Assembly (NCBI GenBank): GCA_949296415.1
Contig: CASFQC010000004.1
Span: forward strand, 1 to 64,000
Reading direction: 5' to 3'
Source of the DNA: an uncultured Bacteroides sp.
GTDB taxonomy: Bacteria; Bacteroidota; Bacteroidia; Bacteroidales; Bacteroidaceae
DNA: 64,000 nucleotides
Shown: positions 34,270 to 42,965 of the stretch, piece by piece
How the letters are laid out: every line of letters starts with the position of its first letter
Position numbering within the stretch: the first letter of the stretch is position 1
The notes under the pieces: generated by a model
The model's input: the letters and a program-made list of their open reading frames with translations, nothing else
Database searches by the model: none
What the model was told of the DNA's origin: nothing
Translations under genes and position numbers: made by a program

Positions 34270-35702
34270 CACTTCCACAACCACTCCAACGGATACGTCT
34301 CCTTCACCGCATCCCTATACCTATAGAATTCCTTCGCCCGCCGTTTCTTCTCTTCCTTGCTGTCTCCCTCCTCGTTTATCGGAGCAAAGCAGGCCAGGCT
34401 GCGGATCACGGCAGCGCGGTCAGACAATTCAGCTTCATGTTTCCGCATGTTCTCTGACATCTTTTCAAAATACTTTTTCAGCTCTTTGCTCTGCCCGCTC
34501 AGGCTGTCCATGTATTGACGTTGGGCTTCTATGCCTTGGGAAAGATAGAGGGTCAGTGCACGCAGGCCGTAGAGGTTGAGGCTGTCCTTGCCCATTTCTG
34601 GTTCTTTCCCATACAGGGATTTTATGTCCTCCATCTGTCGGGTAATCTGCAACACGCGGGCGTTGCTTATCTTGCCGTCATTTACTTTTTTGTCTATCAC
34701 CCGCATCATTCCTCCATAGGTACGGGCTTCCGCTATCTCGTGCCGGTCCTCTTCGTTCAAGGCCACGCCGCCGGTGCCCGGCCTCATCACCAAGGCCAGC
34801 TTTTCCTCCATCAGCTTACGGTATTCTCCGTTTACAGGACGGTTGTCCGGAGTGTTCACATCCTGCAGGCGTATCCGTCCGTCTATGATGTCCAAAGTCC
34901 GGCGGAAAGCTTTCTCCGACCTGCGGTCTTCTGCCGCAGCGCATAGCAGCGCACAGGTCATGGCCGCACAGATGTCTTTGCGGCCATCGTAAACGGTTGT
35001 TCCTTGCAGACCGGCTACTATGGCGTCGGCCTGCATCCGTCCTCTGTTCGAATGGTATGTCCGTGCACATTTTCCGGCAGTGCCGACCGCCTCCGTTTTT
35101 CTGCCCAAAGCCATTTCCCAGCGAGCCAAAGCCGTAGCGGCTTCCACGTTTTCCGCCGCATAGGCCACGATGTCCTCCAGTCCGGCTATGGCCTTACTGG
35201 CTTCCTCCGCATCCGCGCCATGGCGGTACTTGCGTCCGGTGTCCAGGTATCCGTGCACCTCTTTCATGGCTTCCACTATATGGAAAGGCAGTCCGCTTCC
35301 GGCATCATACAGCAACATATCCATGCTGACCGCCGAATTTACAGGCCGTCCGCTTACAGTGGCCGGTGTCCACAGCGGCATGAGGCCGAACACCCGCCGC
35401 AGTTCCCGGTACAGCTCCGGAGACATGCTGCCTTGCTGTAGTCCGCAGGCCACCCCGTCCTGACGCACATAAAAGCGTAAAGGACCGGTCTGCGCCTTTC
35501 CCCATGCCTCTTCCGGATAGACAAAGTTTTTGCGTAAGAAACGTTCGATTCCCCGCGAACCGCCGGGGAAAGAGGCTTCTTCGTCCACCACCATAAAAAC
35601 CATGTTGGTTGGCGGCACGCTGTCGCGTCTCAGATCGTTCTGGGAAAAAACCGGGACGGAAAAAAACACCAGCAGTAAGAAGGGAGCAAGATAAGATTTC
35701 AT
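34269..35702 (-). CDS. Secreted protein with TonB-C-like domain and helical repeats, copy 1
   Basis: 477 aa. Signal peptide MKSYLAPFLLLVFFSVPVFSQ. Residues about 42-130 resemble the C-terminal domain of TonB-type energy transducers: FPGGSRGIERFLRKNFVYPEEAW, then LRFYVRQDGVACG, LMPLWTPATVSGRPVN. The TonB membrane anchor and proline-rich spacer are missing. The remaining 340 residues are helical, TPR-like, with a highly conserved last 120 residues (LYGLRALTLYLSQGIEAQRQYMDSLS to YPLEWLWK). A paralogue is at 36939-38441 and a broken third copy at 38778-38990. Function unknown. Its stop overlaps the GT start, so it belongs to the same operon. Confidence 0.7.
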   Translation of the reverse strand: MKSYLAPFLLLVFFSVPVFSQNDLRRDSVPPTNMVFMVVDEEASFPGGSRGIERFLRKNFVYPEEAWGKAQTGPLRFYVRQDGVACGLQQGSMSPELYRELRRVFGLMPLWTPATVSGRPVNSAVSMDMLLYDAGSGLPFHIVEAMKEVHGYLDTGRKYRHGADAEEASKAIAGLEDIVAYAAENVEAATALARWEMALGRKTEAVGTAGKCARTYHSNRGRMQADAIVAGLQGTTVYDGRKDICAAMTCALLCAAAEDRRSEKAFRRTLDIIDGRIRLQDVNTPDNRPVNGEYRKLMEEKLALVMRPGTGGVALNEEDRHEIAEARTYGGMMRVIDKKVNDGKISNARVLQITRQMEDIKSLYGKEPEMGKDSLNLYGLRALTLYLSQGIEAQRQYMDSLSGQSKELKKYFEKMSENMRKHEAELSDRAAVIRSLACFAPINEEGDSKEEKKRRAKEFYRYRDAVKETYPLEWLWK

Positions 35703-35705
35703 ATG

Positions 35706-36689
35706 CTAATATTTCTTGAATATATAGACTTTCGCATCCACTTCATGGTGGACGTTGTAGGCAGGAACAGATCCTATAGACATCTCTCCTACAGGATTCA
35801 AATACTCATATGTATGCTTTAGCGGATTATAATCTACAATCATGGAATCTTCCCCATAAGTTTCTCCGGAATCATTATCTCTTCGGGTTATTTGACGCAA
35901 AAAGACAACCCGATGATTGACAAGTGCTATCCACATATCATCCGGTCCATATAATGGATCGTGATAAGGAAAATTAGCTTGCAAATAGGAAGAGAGTCTC
36001 CGACTATCTATTTCATAGCATTTCTTTTCCTCATTCCAGCAGTCTTCAAAATCTTTCTGAAGGCTTGCCAGATTTGCACTATGTTCCATAGCGCAAGAGA
36101 TGAGCATAATAGCACCTAAAGTTCTTTCACCTTCTGAGACTGCTTCACCTACACCAATAGAAGAACCTAAAATATTGGTGTTCTCAGAAACATACCCCCA
36201 GTCTTCTACGCTTCCTCCGCGCCAACGTCCTTCTTTTTTTAATTGATAGAACTTGGCTTTTCTTACAGCAACAAAGCCGTTCGGTCCACAAGGATACACA
36301 GAACCACCCGCAATGATTGAATTACCGTACATGGAAGAAGATGTTTCTTCTGTCATATATCCATAACCATCCACATAACCGCCATGCCACTCATCACATT
36401 GGGCTAATAAATTGTAATAAGCAACATCTATAGGCTTATTCTGAGTAGCCACTGCCTCGTCAGGTTTTAAAAAAGAGAAAGTTTCTGCTGGGACATCTTT
36501 CTCGGTAAGGAAACTGGGCTCGTTTTCACTTGCACTTGGATTACACCATACAGTTGATTCTACTTCTCCCACTCCTGGCACATATATTTTCGAGGTATAG
36601 AAGAAACCATGCCCGCTCATATAGAGGTACCAATCATAAGGAACAGTTGCCCTATTCAAGGAGAAACTGCTTTCGTTTAATGTTTTCAT
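35706..36689 (-). CDS. Hypothetical protein with internal W-G-G/GY repeats, 327 aa
   Basis: No family recognised and no signal peptide. Two internal repeats are visible: DEWHGGYVDGYGYMTEET near 95-115 and GRWRGGSVEDWGYVSENT near 150-170. The N-terminus MKTLNESSF is close to the N-terminus of the 50-aa peptide at 38514-38666 (MKQLDENSF), which suggests a common leader or recognition sequence. It is much AT-richer than the two TonB-C-like genes that flank it, so it was probably inserted between them. It ends 3 bp before the start of copy 1 of that family. It could be an exported effector-like product of the locus; that is only a guess from position and the shared N-terminus. Confidence 0.6.
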   Translation of the reverse strand: MKTLNESSFSLNRATVPYDWYLYMSGHGFFYTSKIYVPGVGEVESTVWCNPSASENEPSFLTEKDVPAETFSFLKPDEAVATQNKPIDVAYYNLLAQCDEWHGGYVDGYGYMTEETSSSMYGNSIIAGGSVYPCGPNGFVAVRKAKFYQLKKEGRWRGGSVEDWGYVSENTNILGSSIGVGEAVSEGERTLGAIMLISCAMEHSANLASLQKDFEDCWNEEKKCYEIDSRRLSSYLQANFPYHDPLYGPDDMWIALVNHRVVFLRQITRRDNDSGETYGEDSMIVDYNPLKHTYEYLNPVGEMSIGSVPAYNVHHEVDAKVYIFKKY

Positions 36690-36938
36690 AGTTGTTAATA
36701 TTTAAATGTCATTTGCAAAAAATAACATTGGATACTCTGAAATCTTTTTTCTTTTCACTTTATTAACTGATTTAACATTGCTTTTGTTACTTATGGAAAG
36801 TTTATTTGATTTTTCCCTTTTGTCAGAATCAGTTGTTTAATAAGTGTAAGGTTTCGTGAATTTATTTTTGAGCGTTTTCCAGATTTCCCCCATTCTCGTT
36901 CATCATAATATCTTGCTTAGCCTTCTTAGTTTTTATGT

Positions 36939-38441
36939 TTACTTCCACAACCACTCCAGCGGATACGTTTCCATTACCGTATTCCTATACCTGTAAAACT
37001 CCTTCGCCCGCCTCTTCTTTTCCTCCTTGCTGTCACCCTCCTCGTTTATCGGGGCAAAACAGGCCAGGCTGCGGATTACGGCAGCGCGGTCGGACAGTTC
37101 GGCTTCATGTTCCTGCATGTTTTCCGACATCTTGGCAAAATACTTCTTCAATTCCTTGCTCTGCTCGCTCAGGCTGTCCATGTATTGACGTTGGGCTTCT
37201 ATGCCTTGGGACAGGTAAAGGGTCAGTGCACGCAGGCCGTAGAGGTTGAGGCTGTCCTTGCCCATGTCATATATCTTCTGCACGCGGTCCAGTTCATTCA
37301 GTTGTCCGGTAATCTGCAGCACGCGGGCGTTGCTTATCTTGCCTTCCTTTATCTTGCGGTCTATCACGTCCATGACATCGCCGTAAGTATGGGCTTCCAC
37401 GATGTCGTGCTGGTCTGATTTGTTCAGCTGCACGCCGCCGGTACTCGGATTCATCACCAGTGCCAGCTTTTCCTTCATCAGGTTCCGGTATTCTCCGTTC
37501 GCAGGATGCTTGCGCGAGGTCTTCACATCCTGTTGCTTTATACGCCCGTCTATCACGTTCAAGGCATAGGCATAGGCTCCCGTTCGCAGGCTGTCCCGAC
37601 CGGCGGCATCGCATACCAGCGCATAGGTCAGGGCGGCATGGATGTCCAGACGGCCGTCATAGTCATAGTTCACCACTCCTTCGCCTTTATTGATGGCGCG
37701 GTCGGCCGCTTCCATTGCGGTGCGTATGAACTCGTCATTGCCCGTATATTCGTCTGCAGAGAACGGCTCGTTTTTTATGTCCAGCTTCACCTTATAGCGC
37801 CTTGCACAGCTGTCGGCCACAGACACAGCCTCGTCCCACAGCCCTTGCGCTCCCAAGAGACGGGATAAAGGGGAGGCTACCATTACATTTTCCGGCGTGG
37901 TCTCCACGATGAACCGGCTTGCCGCAGTCATCCGCATGGCTGCCTCGGTATCCAGTCCATTGCCGTACTCTTTATTCTCTTCCAGGCGGTTTTTCTTCAT
38001 CAGGTCAAGCACGTGGAATGGGAGATTCGTATTTTTGTAGTCATACAATGGCATGTCTATGGAATAAATCACATTGACCGGTCGCCCGCCCATAGTGGCC
38101 GGATACCAAAGAGGCATGATGCGGAACACACGTTTCAGCTCTTCGTACAAGGCCGGATGCATATTGCCTTGCACCAGCCCGCAAGCCACGCCGTCGGCAC
38201 GTACAACGAATTGCATGACTCCTGCTTTCTCTCCGCTTTTCCAGGCTTCCGCCGGATAGACAAAATGCTTGCGGAAGAAGGTATTCAATCCATTCATGCC
38301 GCCGGGGAAATAAGGAAGCTCTTCCGCCGTGGTGAAAATGCTGTAGGCGGGAGGCACGCTGTCGCGATTCAATTCGTCCTGGGAGAATAAATGGACTGAA
38401 TAGAACAGAAACAGAATACAGAAGTATATTGAACGAGCCAT
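36939..38441 (-). CDS. Secreted protein with TonB-C-like domain and helical repeats, copy 2
   Basis: 500 aa. Signal peptide MARSIYFCILFLFYSVHLFSQ. TonB-C-like domain at about 45-140: FPGGMNGLNTFFRKHFVYPAEAW, MQFVVRADGVACG, IMPLWYPATMGGRPVNVIYSI. Helical region to the end. The last 120 residues are nearly identical to copy 1 (34269-35702), both in protein and DNA, while the middle is more divergent, which suggests gene conversion or recent exchange of the 3' part. Followed by a 249-bp AT-rich gap (36690-36938) with no convincing gene. Function unknown. Confidence 0.7.
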   Translation of the reverse strand: MARSIYFCILFLFYSVHLFSQDELNRDSVPPAYSIFTTAEELPYFPGGMNGLNTFFRKHFVYPAEAWKSGEKAGVMQFVVRADGVACGLVQGNMHPALYEELKRVFRIMPLWYPATMGGRPVNVIYSIDMPLYDYKNTNLPFHVLDLMKKNRLEENKEYGNGLDTEAAMRMTAASRFIVETTPENVMVASPLSRLLGAQGLWDEAVSVADSCARRYKVKLDIKNEPFSADEYTGNDEFIRTAMEAADRAINKGEGVVNYDYDGRLDIHAALTYALVCDAAGRDSLRTGAYAYALNVIDGRIKQQDVKTSRKHPANGEYRNLMKEKLALVMNPSTGGVQLNKSDQHDIVEAHTYGDVMDVIDRKIKEGKISNARVLQITGQLNELDRVQKIYDMGKDSLNLYGLRALTLYLSQGIEAQRQYMDSLSEQSKELKKYFAKMSENMQEHEAELSDRAAVIRSLACFAPINEEGDSKEEKKRRAKEFYRYRNTVMETYPLEWLWK

Positions 38442-38513
38442 ACTATTTCTTTTTAAATACGCTTGTAATCACATCTGAACTATTCATGACTCTTTTCGCG
38501 ATTGAAAATATTT

Positions 38514-38666
38514 CTAATCCACTTCGTGTAAATGGGTTCTACACCATCCTATCCGATCGTTACCTTTGTTAAAATACCATTCTCCATTCTCATCTAAATA
38601 ATGTAAGAGTTCTTCGCCCGTCATGTTTCCACTTGTTTGGAAACTGTTTTCGTCCAACTGTTTCAT
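38514..38666 (-). CDS. Small peptide, 50 aa, MKQLDENSF start
   Basis: ATG at 38666 is chosen because a strong promoter at 38696-38726 predicts transcription from about 38690; longer frames begin upstream of that point. The peptide reads MKQLDENSF..., then GEELLHYLDENGEWYFNKG and ends ...WCRTHLHEVD. The N-terminus matches that of the 327-aa protein (MKTLNESSF), and the GEWYFNKGNDRIGW part recalls its W-G repeats. It precedes TonB-C-like copy 2 by 72 bp. It could be a peptide product, a truncated relative of the 327-aa protein, or a small partner. No Gly-Gly site. Confidence 0.55.
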   Translation of the reverse strand: MKQLDENSFQTSGNMTGEELLHYLDENGEWYFNKGNDRIGWCRTHLHEVD

Positions 38667-38695
38667 AATGATTGAATTTAGAATTTTGTTTGTTA

Positions 38696-38726
38696 CAAAG
38701 ATATGAATATGGAATAGGAAAATCAA
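38696..38726 (-). promoter_or_regulatory. Promoter of the 50-aa peptide and probably the downstream operon
   Basis: Minus strand -33 TTGA (38726-38723), exactly 19 nt, -7 TATCTTTG (38703-38696). Same architecture as the promoter at 18660-18690. Confidence 0.75.
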
Positions 38727-38777
38727 GAAAAAAAACGGAATTAGCACTTTTTGCATACTGTACATCTTATGAAACAC

Positions 38778-38990
38778 TTACTTCCACAGCCACTCCAGCG
38801 GATACGTCTCTTTCACCGCATCCCTATACCTGTAAAACTCCTTTGCCCGCCTCTTCTTTTCCTCCTTGCTGTCGCCCTCCTCGTTTATCGGAGCAAAGCA
38901 GGTCAGACTGCGCGATTGGAAAGTTCGGCTTCATGCTTCCGCATGCTCTCTGGCTTCTTGCTGAAGTATTCCTTCAGTTTCTTGTTTGGC
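38778..38990 (-). pseudogene. Remnant of a third TonB-C-like/helical protein gene (3' end)
   Basis: The minus strand from about 38990 to the TAA at 38780-38778 encodes ...KKRRAKEFYRYRDAVKETYPLEWLWK, the conserved tail of the two intact paralogues. Further upstream the match continues in another frame with a deletion of about 13 bp near 38912, then fades. No start, signal peptide or TonB-C-like domain remains. It shows that this family once had at least three members here. Confidence 0.8.
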
Positions 38991-39296
38991 CGTGTTTCAG
39001 TCGGAAGATTTCAGGTGCTTCAAGCATTGCTGTCGGTAAAAAAGAAAAAATAAGTAACAGACTCTAAATATCGGTAACTATTCGGACGAACAAATTTGAA
39101 TCATAGACAGGTGAGTGTCATAGATCTATTGGAAAAAGGCTAAAATCACTCAATCCTAATATCTTTCTATGACTGTTTCTCTTCGAATAATACTGATTAT
39201 CAATTGTTTGTTATTCAAGCATTCGTAGCATAGTTGCTATGTATCAGGTATCTGCTATTTTTATGTTAAAGTTTTAGATTTTCGTATCATAACAAG
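38991..39296. other. Intergenic region between divergent units
   Basis: AT-rich stretch without a supported gene. It separates the decayed TonB-C-like copy (minus strand) from the promoter of the first precursor peptide (plus strand). No strong hairpin or repeat is seen. Confidence 0.5.
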
Positions 39297-39327
39297 TTGT
39301 ATATTTCATTTCCTTATTTTATTTTTG
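39297..39327 (+). promoter_or_regulatory. Promoter of precursor peptide 1
   Basis: -33 TTGT (39297-39300), 19-nt spacer, -7 TATTTTTG (39320-39327). Predicted start near 39334, so the ATG at 39369, not an earlier one, begins the peptide. Confidence 0.75.
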
Positions 39328-39368
39328 CAGAGATAATATTTTTTCAACAACCTATATTTTTTAAATTT

Positions 39369-39479
39369 ATGAAGAAACTTAAGTCCTTACATTTAAAGGA
39401 AGTGAGAGAATTAACAAGAAACGAAATGCAGCAAGTGTTTGGTGGTTACGAAAGCGTCGGATACGGAGCTCACATGTAA
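39369..39479 (+). CDS. Double-glycine leader precursor peptide 1, 36 aa
   Basis: Leader of 26 residues starting MKKLKSLHLKEVREL and ending QQVFGG, with Glu19-Met20 and Gly25-Gly26 conserved in all three precursors of the window. The predicted core is only ten residues, YESVGYGAHM, with no cysteine but two tyrosines. Such leaders direct cleavage and export by C39-peptidase ABC transporters (PCATs), one of which is encoded at 47079-49304. The gene has its own promoter. A TlpA-like gene follows on the same strand. The very short core could be a signalling peptide or a degenerate bacteriocin; its activity cannot be read from sequence. Confidence 0.7.
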   Translation: MKKLKSLHLKEVRELTRNEMQQVFGGYESVGYGAHM

Positions 39480-39489
39480 ATGCTTCGGA

Positions 39490-39519
39490 GGCTATGATGG
39501 AGCTGAAAGCCGTTTTTCT
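39490..39519 (+). terminator. Weak stem-loop with T-run after precursor 1
   Basis: GGCT (39490-39493) pairs with AGCC (39508-39511), followed by GTTTTTCTC. Short stem, so at most a partial terminator between the precursor and its TlpA-like partner. Confidence 0.35.
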
Positions 39520-39637
39520 CTTCATATAAACGATATTTCTCTAACAATCCATAACATAATACAAATGAAACATCTGTCTTATTCCACACTCTGATGTTGA
39601 AACTTTGTGCAAAAATATAACGATTAAATAATATACA

Positions 39638-41080
39638 ATGAAACATTCGTTTACCTTACCACTTTTATTCTTATCAATCAGTTTAATCAGTATCCGGATT
39701 CATGCGGATAATGTTCGCATTTCCTTTACAGCGACAGCTCCCACACAGGTACAGGTTGCCAAACCTATTGATGGAATAAGTACCCACATATTGCAAGACA
39801 GCCTGCAAATACTGCCAGATAAAGAAACTGTTTATGAATATGATGCAGACGATATTGTCATTCTCCGTATCAAATTTACCAACAATGCCTTTATGCATGA
39901 ACTATATGCAGTTCCCGGTATAGATTTTAAGGTTCACATTGACCGTGGAAAGATGTCCGCAAAAAGCGATATTCCCGAATTGGATTACCTGAATCGGACA
40001 GCAAAGCCAGAAGTTGTAAAATACTGGTTAGAACTGAGAAAAAGATTTGATCAAATCGCTACAAAAGAGAAGCAATTACCTCAGATATTCTCTAAGGATT
40101 TTCCCCACATAAGCCTTCCTCCGTTCACTTATTCCAAAGGAGCATATTCAACCCGTTTGCAGGAAATCATAAAGAAAGATGTTCAGTACGAGGAATGCGT
40201 CAATATTATCCAACAATTTTATAATATAATTCTAAATCCAAACAATACGTTGTCTGCAGACGAAAAAACGTTTGTCAACGCAGCTATTGACTCCATCTGT
40301 GACTCATGCCCCATCGAAAAGAACTATTACAATTATTATACATCGTATATGTACCCATCAATGTATTACCGCCAACTTTGGAGCCGTTTGACCGAAACAG
40401 AGAAAAAGGACTTGATGGAAGGATACGGTAAAGACACGTTTGGAGATGACGCTTCCTTCCTGTTGGCTCCGCCTGCAAATCGGTTGGAGGGATTAAGATC
40501 CGCTTTCATTAATGAGCTTTCTTATAAAAGCGGGAAAATGGACACAAAAAAAATGTATGCCTATCTGCAAGACAAATATGCCGGTTCTGAGAGCTATGCC
40601 TTTTGCAAGAGACTGTATGAGAAGTACCTACAAAGCCAAAAGCCGTCTGTCCGCATCCGTGCAGAAGTCAACGCCCTAAAAGAAATCCCGACATTGAAAG
40701 AACTGGAAGGAAAATTTGTTCTTATAGACTTATGGGCGACATGGTGCATCCCATGCAAGGCGGAAATGCAGTATGCGGAAGTGCTGCATGATTATGTTGG
40801 GCAACTGGACAACACGACTATGCTTTATCTTTCGATTGACAATCGGAAAGGAGATTGGGAAGAAGAAATCAAAAAAATACCGGGCATCCATCTTCTGGCA
40901 AACAAAAGAATGGTGGAAGATCTGAAAGAAAAGGTTTATTCAGGAGGTGCTATGCCGATTCCGCGTTACATCCTGTTGTCTCCAAATGGAGAAGTGTTGA
41001 ATAAGGAGCTAGAACGTCCCAGTATGGATATAGAGAAAATGAAAAGGCAGATAGCGGAAGGAGTGAATCGGGGACATTGA
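39638..41080 (+). CDS. TlpA-like thioredoxin-domain protein 1
   Basis: 480 aa. Signal peptide MKHSFTLPLLFLSISLISIRIHA. The first 340 residues are a family-specific region (ATAPTQVQVAKPIDGIS, LHADEKT-like helices) shared with the protein at 50862-52361. The C-terminal thioredoxin domain has LIDLWATWCIPCKAEMQYAEVL, i.e. a CxxC with Ile-Pro between the cysteines, and a cis-Pro in AMPIPRYILLSPNGEV. Periplasmic thiol-disulfide function is expected for TlpA-like domains. The gene follows precursor 1 by 158 bp on the same strand, as the other TlpA-like genes follow precursors 2 and 3. Confidence 0.85.
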   Translation: MKHSFTLPLLFLSISLISIRIHADNVRISFTATAPTQVQVAKPIDGISTHILQDSLQILPDKETVYEYDADDIVILRIKFTNNAFMHELYAVPGIDFKVHIDRGKMSAKSDIPELDYLNRTAKPEVVKYWLELRKRFDQIATKEKQLPQIFSKDFPHISLPPFTYSKGAYSTRLQEIIKKDVQYEECVNIIQQFYNIILNPNNTLSADEKTFVNAAIDSICDSCPIEKNYYNYYTSYMYPSMYYRQLWSRLTETEKKDLMEGYGKDTFGDDASFLLAPPANRLEGLRSAFINELSYKSGKMDTKKMYAYLQDKYAGSESYAFCKRLYEKYLQSQKPSVRIRAEVNALKEIPTLKELEGKFVLIDLWATWCIPCKAEMQYAEVLHDYVGQLDNTTMLYLSIDNRKGDWEEEIKKIPGIHLLANKRMVEDLKEKVYSGGAMPIPRYILLSPNGEVLNKELERPSMDIEKMKRQIAEGVNRGH

Positions 41081-41092
41081 TAGGAACTAAGA

Positions 41093-41133
41093 AAGGGACC
41101 GTGTCAAAATAACAATTTTGGCGCAGTTCCCTT
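41093..41133. terminator. Imperfect hairpin between converging TlpA-like 1 and TolC genes
   Basis: AAGGGACCGTGTCAAAAT against ATTTTGGCGCAGTTCCCTT (about 41093-41133), with a 4-nt loop and a few mismatches. It lies 13 bp after the TlpA-like stop. It may serve both strands; no strong U-run. Confidence 0.5.
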
Positions 41134-41275
41134 AGGCGTGTTAGAATTGATAAAATGCAAGGCATTGAGGGTGAGGGAGACAGGAGTTTACTTTTGTAAA
41201 TGACTTAGCCCGAATCCCGACAATAACGCAGCAGTTTGCAATTATGGCACGCCGCCTTTGTTTTTATCAGAACAG

Positions 41276-42763
41276 TCAGAGCCTGACCAACAGTTCTTCC
41301 AGCTCCTTCTGCTTGGCAAAATCATATAGCGTGCTTTTACGCAACGCACAGAAACTACTCCATGCATCTCTCAGTGCATTGTAATAACGTTGCATGGCAT
41401 CGTATTGTCCCTGCTGCGCAGTGGTCAGTTCATAGACAGAAACCTTGCCCGAACGGAACTTCTGTGCCAGCATCACATACTGTTCCTGTGCCAACTGATA
41501 ACTTTTTGAAGCCACAAACCACAAATTCATGTTGTGGTTATAGTCTGCCACGATGTCCTTGATGTCATTGTCAAACGCGGCTTCCGCCTGCTCTATCTCT
41601 ATCAGGGTATTCTGATAATTGTTCTCTGCAATCCGGATTTTATTCCGGTTCATACCCCATTGGAAAATCGGTATTTGCACGCCAATCATTACCCCCTGCG
41701 TATAATCCGGATGGCGGTAAGCATCTCTCAGCCGGTCAGCATACTGATTCAACCCATAGCTGAGACTGATATTGCCGTTGAAACGATTGTTCAGTTTTTC
41801 GGTAAACAATGTTTGTTCAGCCTCCAGCCTCTTCTCCTCCTGCTCCAATGCAAACGGGCTGTTCCGGCGGGCATAGCCGACGGCTGTCATTTCGTCTATC
41901 AACAGAGGCAGATTGAAAGAAGGGGTGACTATTTGCGGATTATTGGCTTCTTCCCAGTCGTCTTTGTCAAGGAACGTACACAGTTCTCTCAGCGCCTTTC
42001 TATATTCTTTAGTAGAGTTTTCCAGTGCATACAGGTTATTCAGTTGTTGGAGTTCCATCTGATGGAAATCATATTCTGTCAGCCTTCCACTTTCCATCAG
42101 CATTTTGCTTGTTACTACCAGCGAGTCCGAAATGGCCAGATTCTTTTCCGACAGTTCCACAGCCAGTTTGCCGGCAAACAGGTTCATGAACAGGGCTACG
42201 GCCTGCGACTGAATTTCTGCCATCTCCGAACAATATTGACGTACAGAATTATTAAACCGCGCATACTCTATCCGCTTCCGTTTTTTGTAATTGTAAGTAC
42301 CTCCGACAAAGGGTTGTGAATAGCTGATATAGATAGGATTCGTACCAAAACGATTGCGGTGGTTCGAAAATTCTCTCAGATAGTTCAACCGTGAACTGAC
42401 GCTTAGTTCTCCTCCAATCCATCCTACCTTCTGACGGATGGCTATTTCTGCGTTACTGCTATTTGAATAGTCTTCCACATACGTATAGTCGCCGTTTTCA
42501 TAGTTCTGCATCAGCTTCTGTGAATGGTTAAAGCTGACCGGGTTCAATGAAAAGGCGATAGAAGGCAGGAATTCTTTCCGGTAGTTGGCAAATTGGAGAA
42601 TCGTGTTTTCGTAAGTCAGTTCCACCTGCTGTGCGGCAGGAGATGCAGGGGCCCATTTGTCCAACACTTCTTCTAAGGAGATGCGGGGAGGTTGGGGAAA
42701 AAGGGAAAGAGGGAGAAACAAAAGGGGAAGTATTAATTCAAAAAATCGTTTTTTATATTGCAT
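41276..42763 (-). CDS. TolC family outer membrane protein of the peptide exporter
   Basis: 495 aa. Signal sequence MQYKKRFFELILPLLFLPLSLFPQ. OEP-type repeats with long helices: NSVRQYCSEMAEIQSQAVALFMNLFAGKLAVELSEKNLAISDSLV in the first half, and NNYQNTLIEIEQAEAAFDNDIKDIVADYNHN followed by YVMLAQKFRSGKVSVYELTTAQQGQYDAMQRYYNALRD in the second. It is last in the operon PCAT-HlyD-GT-LanC-like-TolC, so it most likely forms the outer-membrane duct for the double-glycine peptides. Much AT-richer than the unrelated TolC at 14431. Confidence 0.88.
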   Translation of the reverse strand: MQYKKRFFELILPLLFLPLSLFPQPPRISLEEVLDKWAPASPAAQQVELTYENTILQFANYRKEFLPSIAFSLNPVSFNHSQKLMQNYENGDYTYVEDYSNSSNAEIAIRQKVGWIGGELSVSSRLNYLREFSNHRNRFGTNPIYISYSQPFVGGTYNYKKRKRIEYARFNNSVRQYCSEMAEIQSQAVALFMNLFAGKLAVELSEKNLAISDSLVVTSKMLMESGRLTEYDFHQMELQQLNNLYALENSTKEYRKALRELCTFLDKDDWEEANNPQIVTPSFNLPLLIDEMTAVGYARRNSPFALEQEEKRLEAEQTLFTEKLNNRFNGNISLSYGLNQYADRLRDAYRHPDYTQGVMIGVQIPIFQWGMNRNKIRIAENNYQNTLIEIEQAEAAFDNDIKDIVADYNHNMNLWFVASKSYQLAQEQYVMLAQKFRSGKVSVYELTTAQQGQYDAMQRYYNALRDAWSSFCALRKSTLYDFAKQKELEELLVRL

Positions 42764-42820
42764 ATTATAAATTTACAGCCATGTAAGCATAAAAATGAAA
42801 TGATAATTTATCTGTTAAAT

Positions 42821-42910
42821 GAAGAATGATGAATTAAGAATGAAAAATGGCCATGCGGCGTGATGGCGCGCACTGACAGCACAGCCTAAATTCTTCATTC
42901 ATCATTTTTC
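42821..42910. repeat. Intercistronic hairpin between LanC-like 2 and TolC genes
   Basis: 21-bp arms with two mismatches, GAAGAATGATGAATTAAGAA (42821-) against its complement at 42890-42910. Repeats of the GAATGAAGAATTAAGAATGA kind are frequent in Bacteroides intergenic DNA. It may tune expression of the last gene of the operon. Confidence 0.65.
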
Positions 42911-42965
42911 ATTAAAACGCTCTTGCGCGTGTTAAATTCCCATTTTCCGAACAAGTTAATCCCAA

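Noticed and set aside
36851..36900. Very short peptide frame (MMNENGGNLENAQK) after TonB-C-like copy 2
   Set aside because: Only 14 codons, no RBS, no conserved leader; more likely debris.
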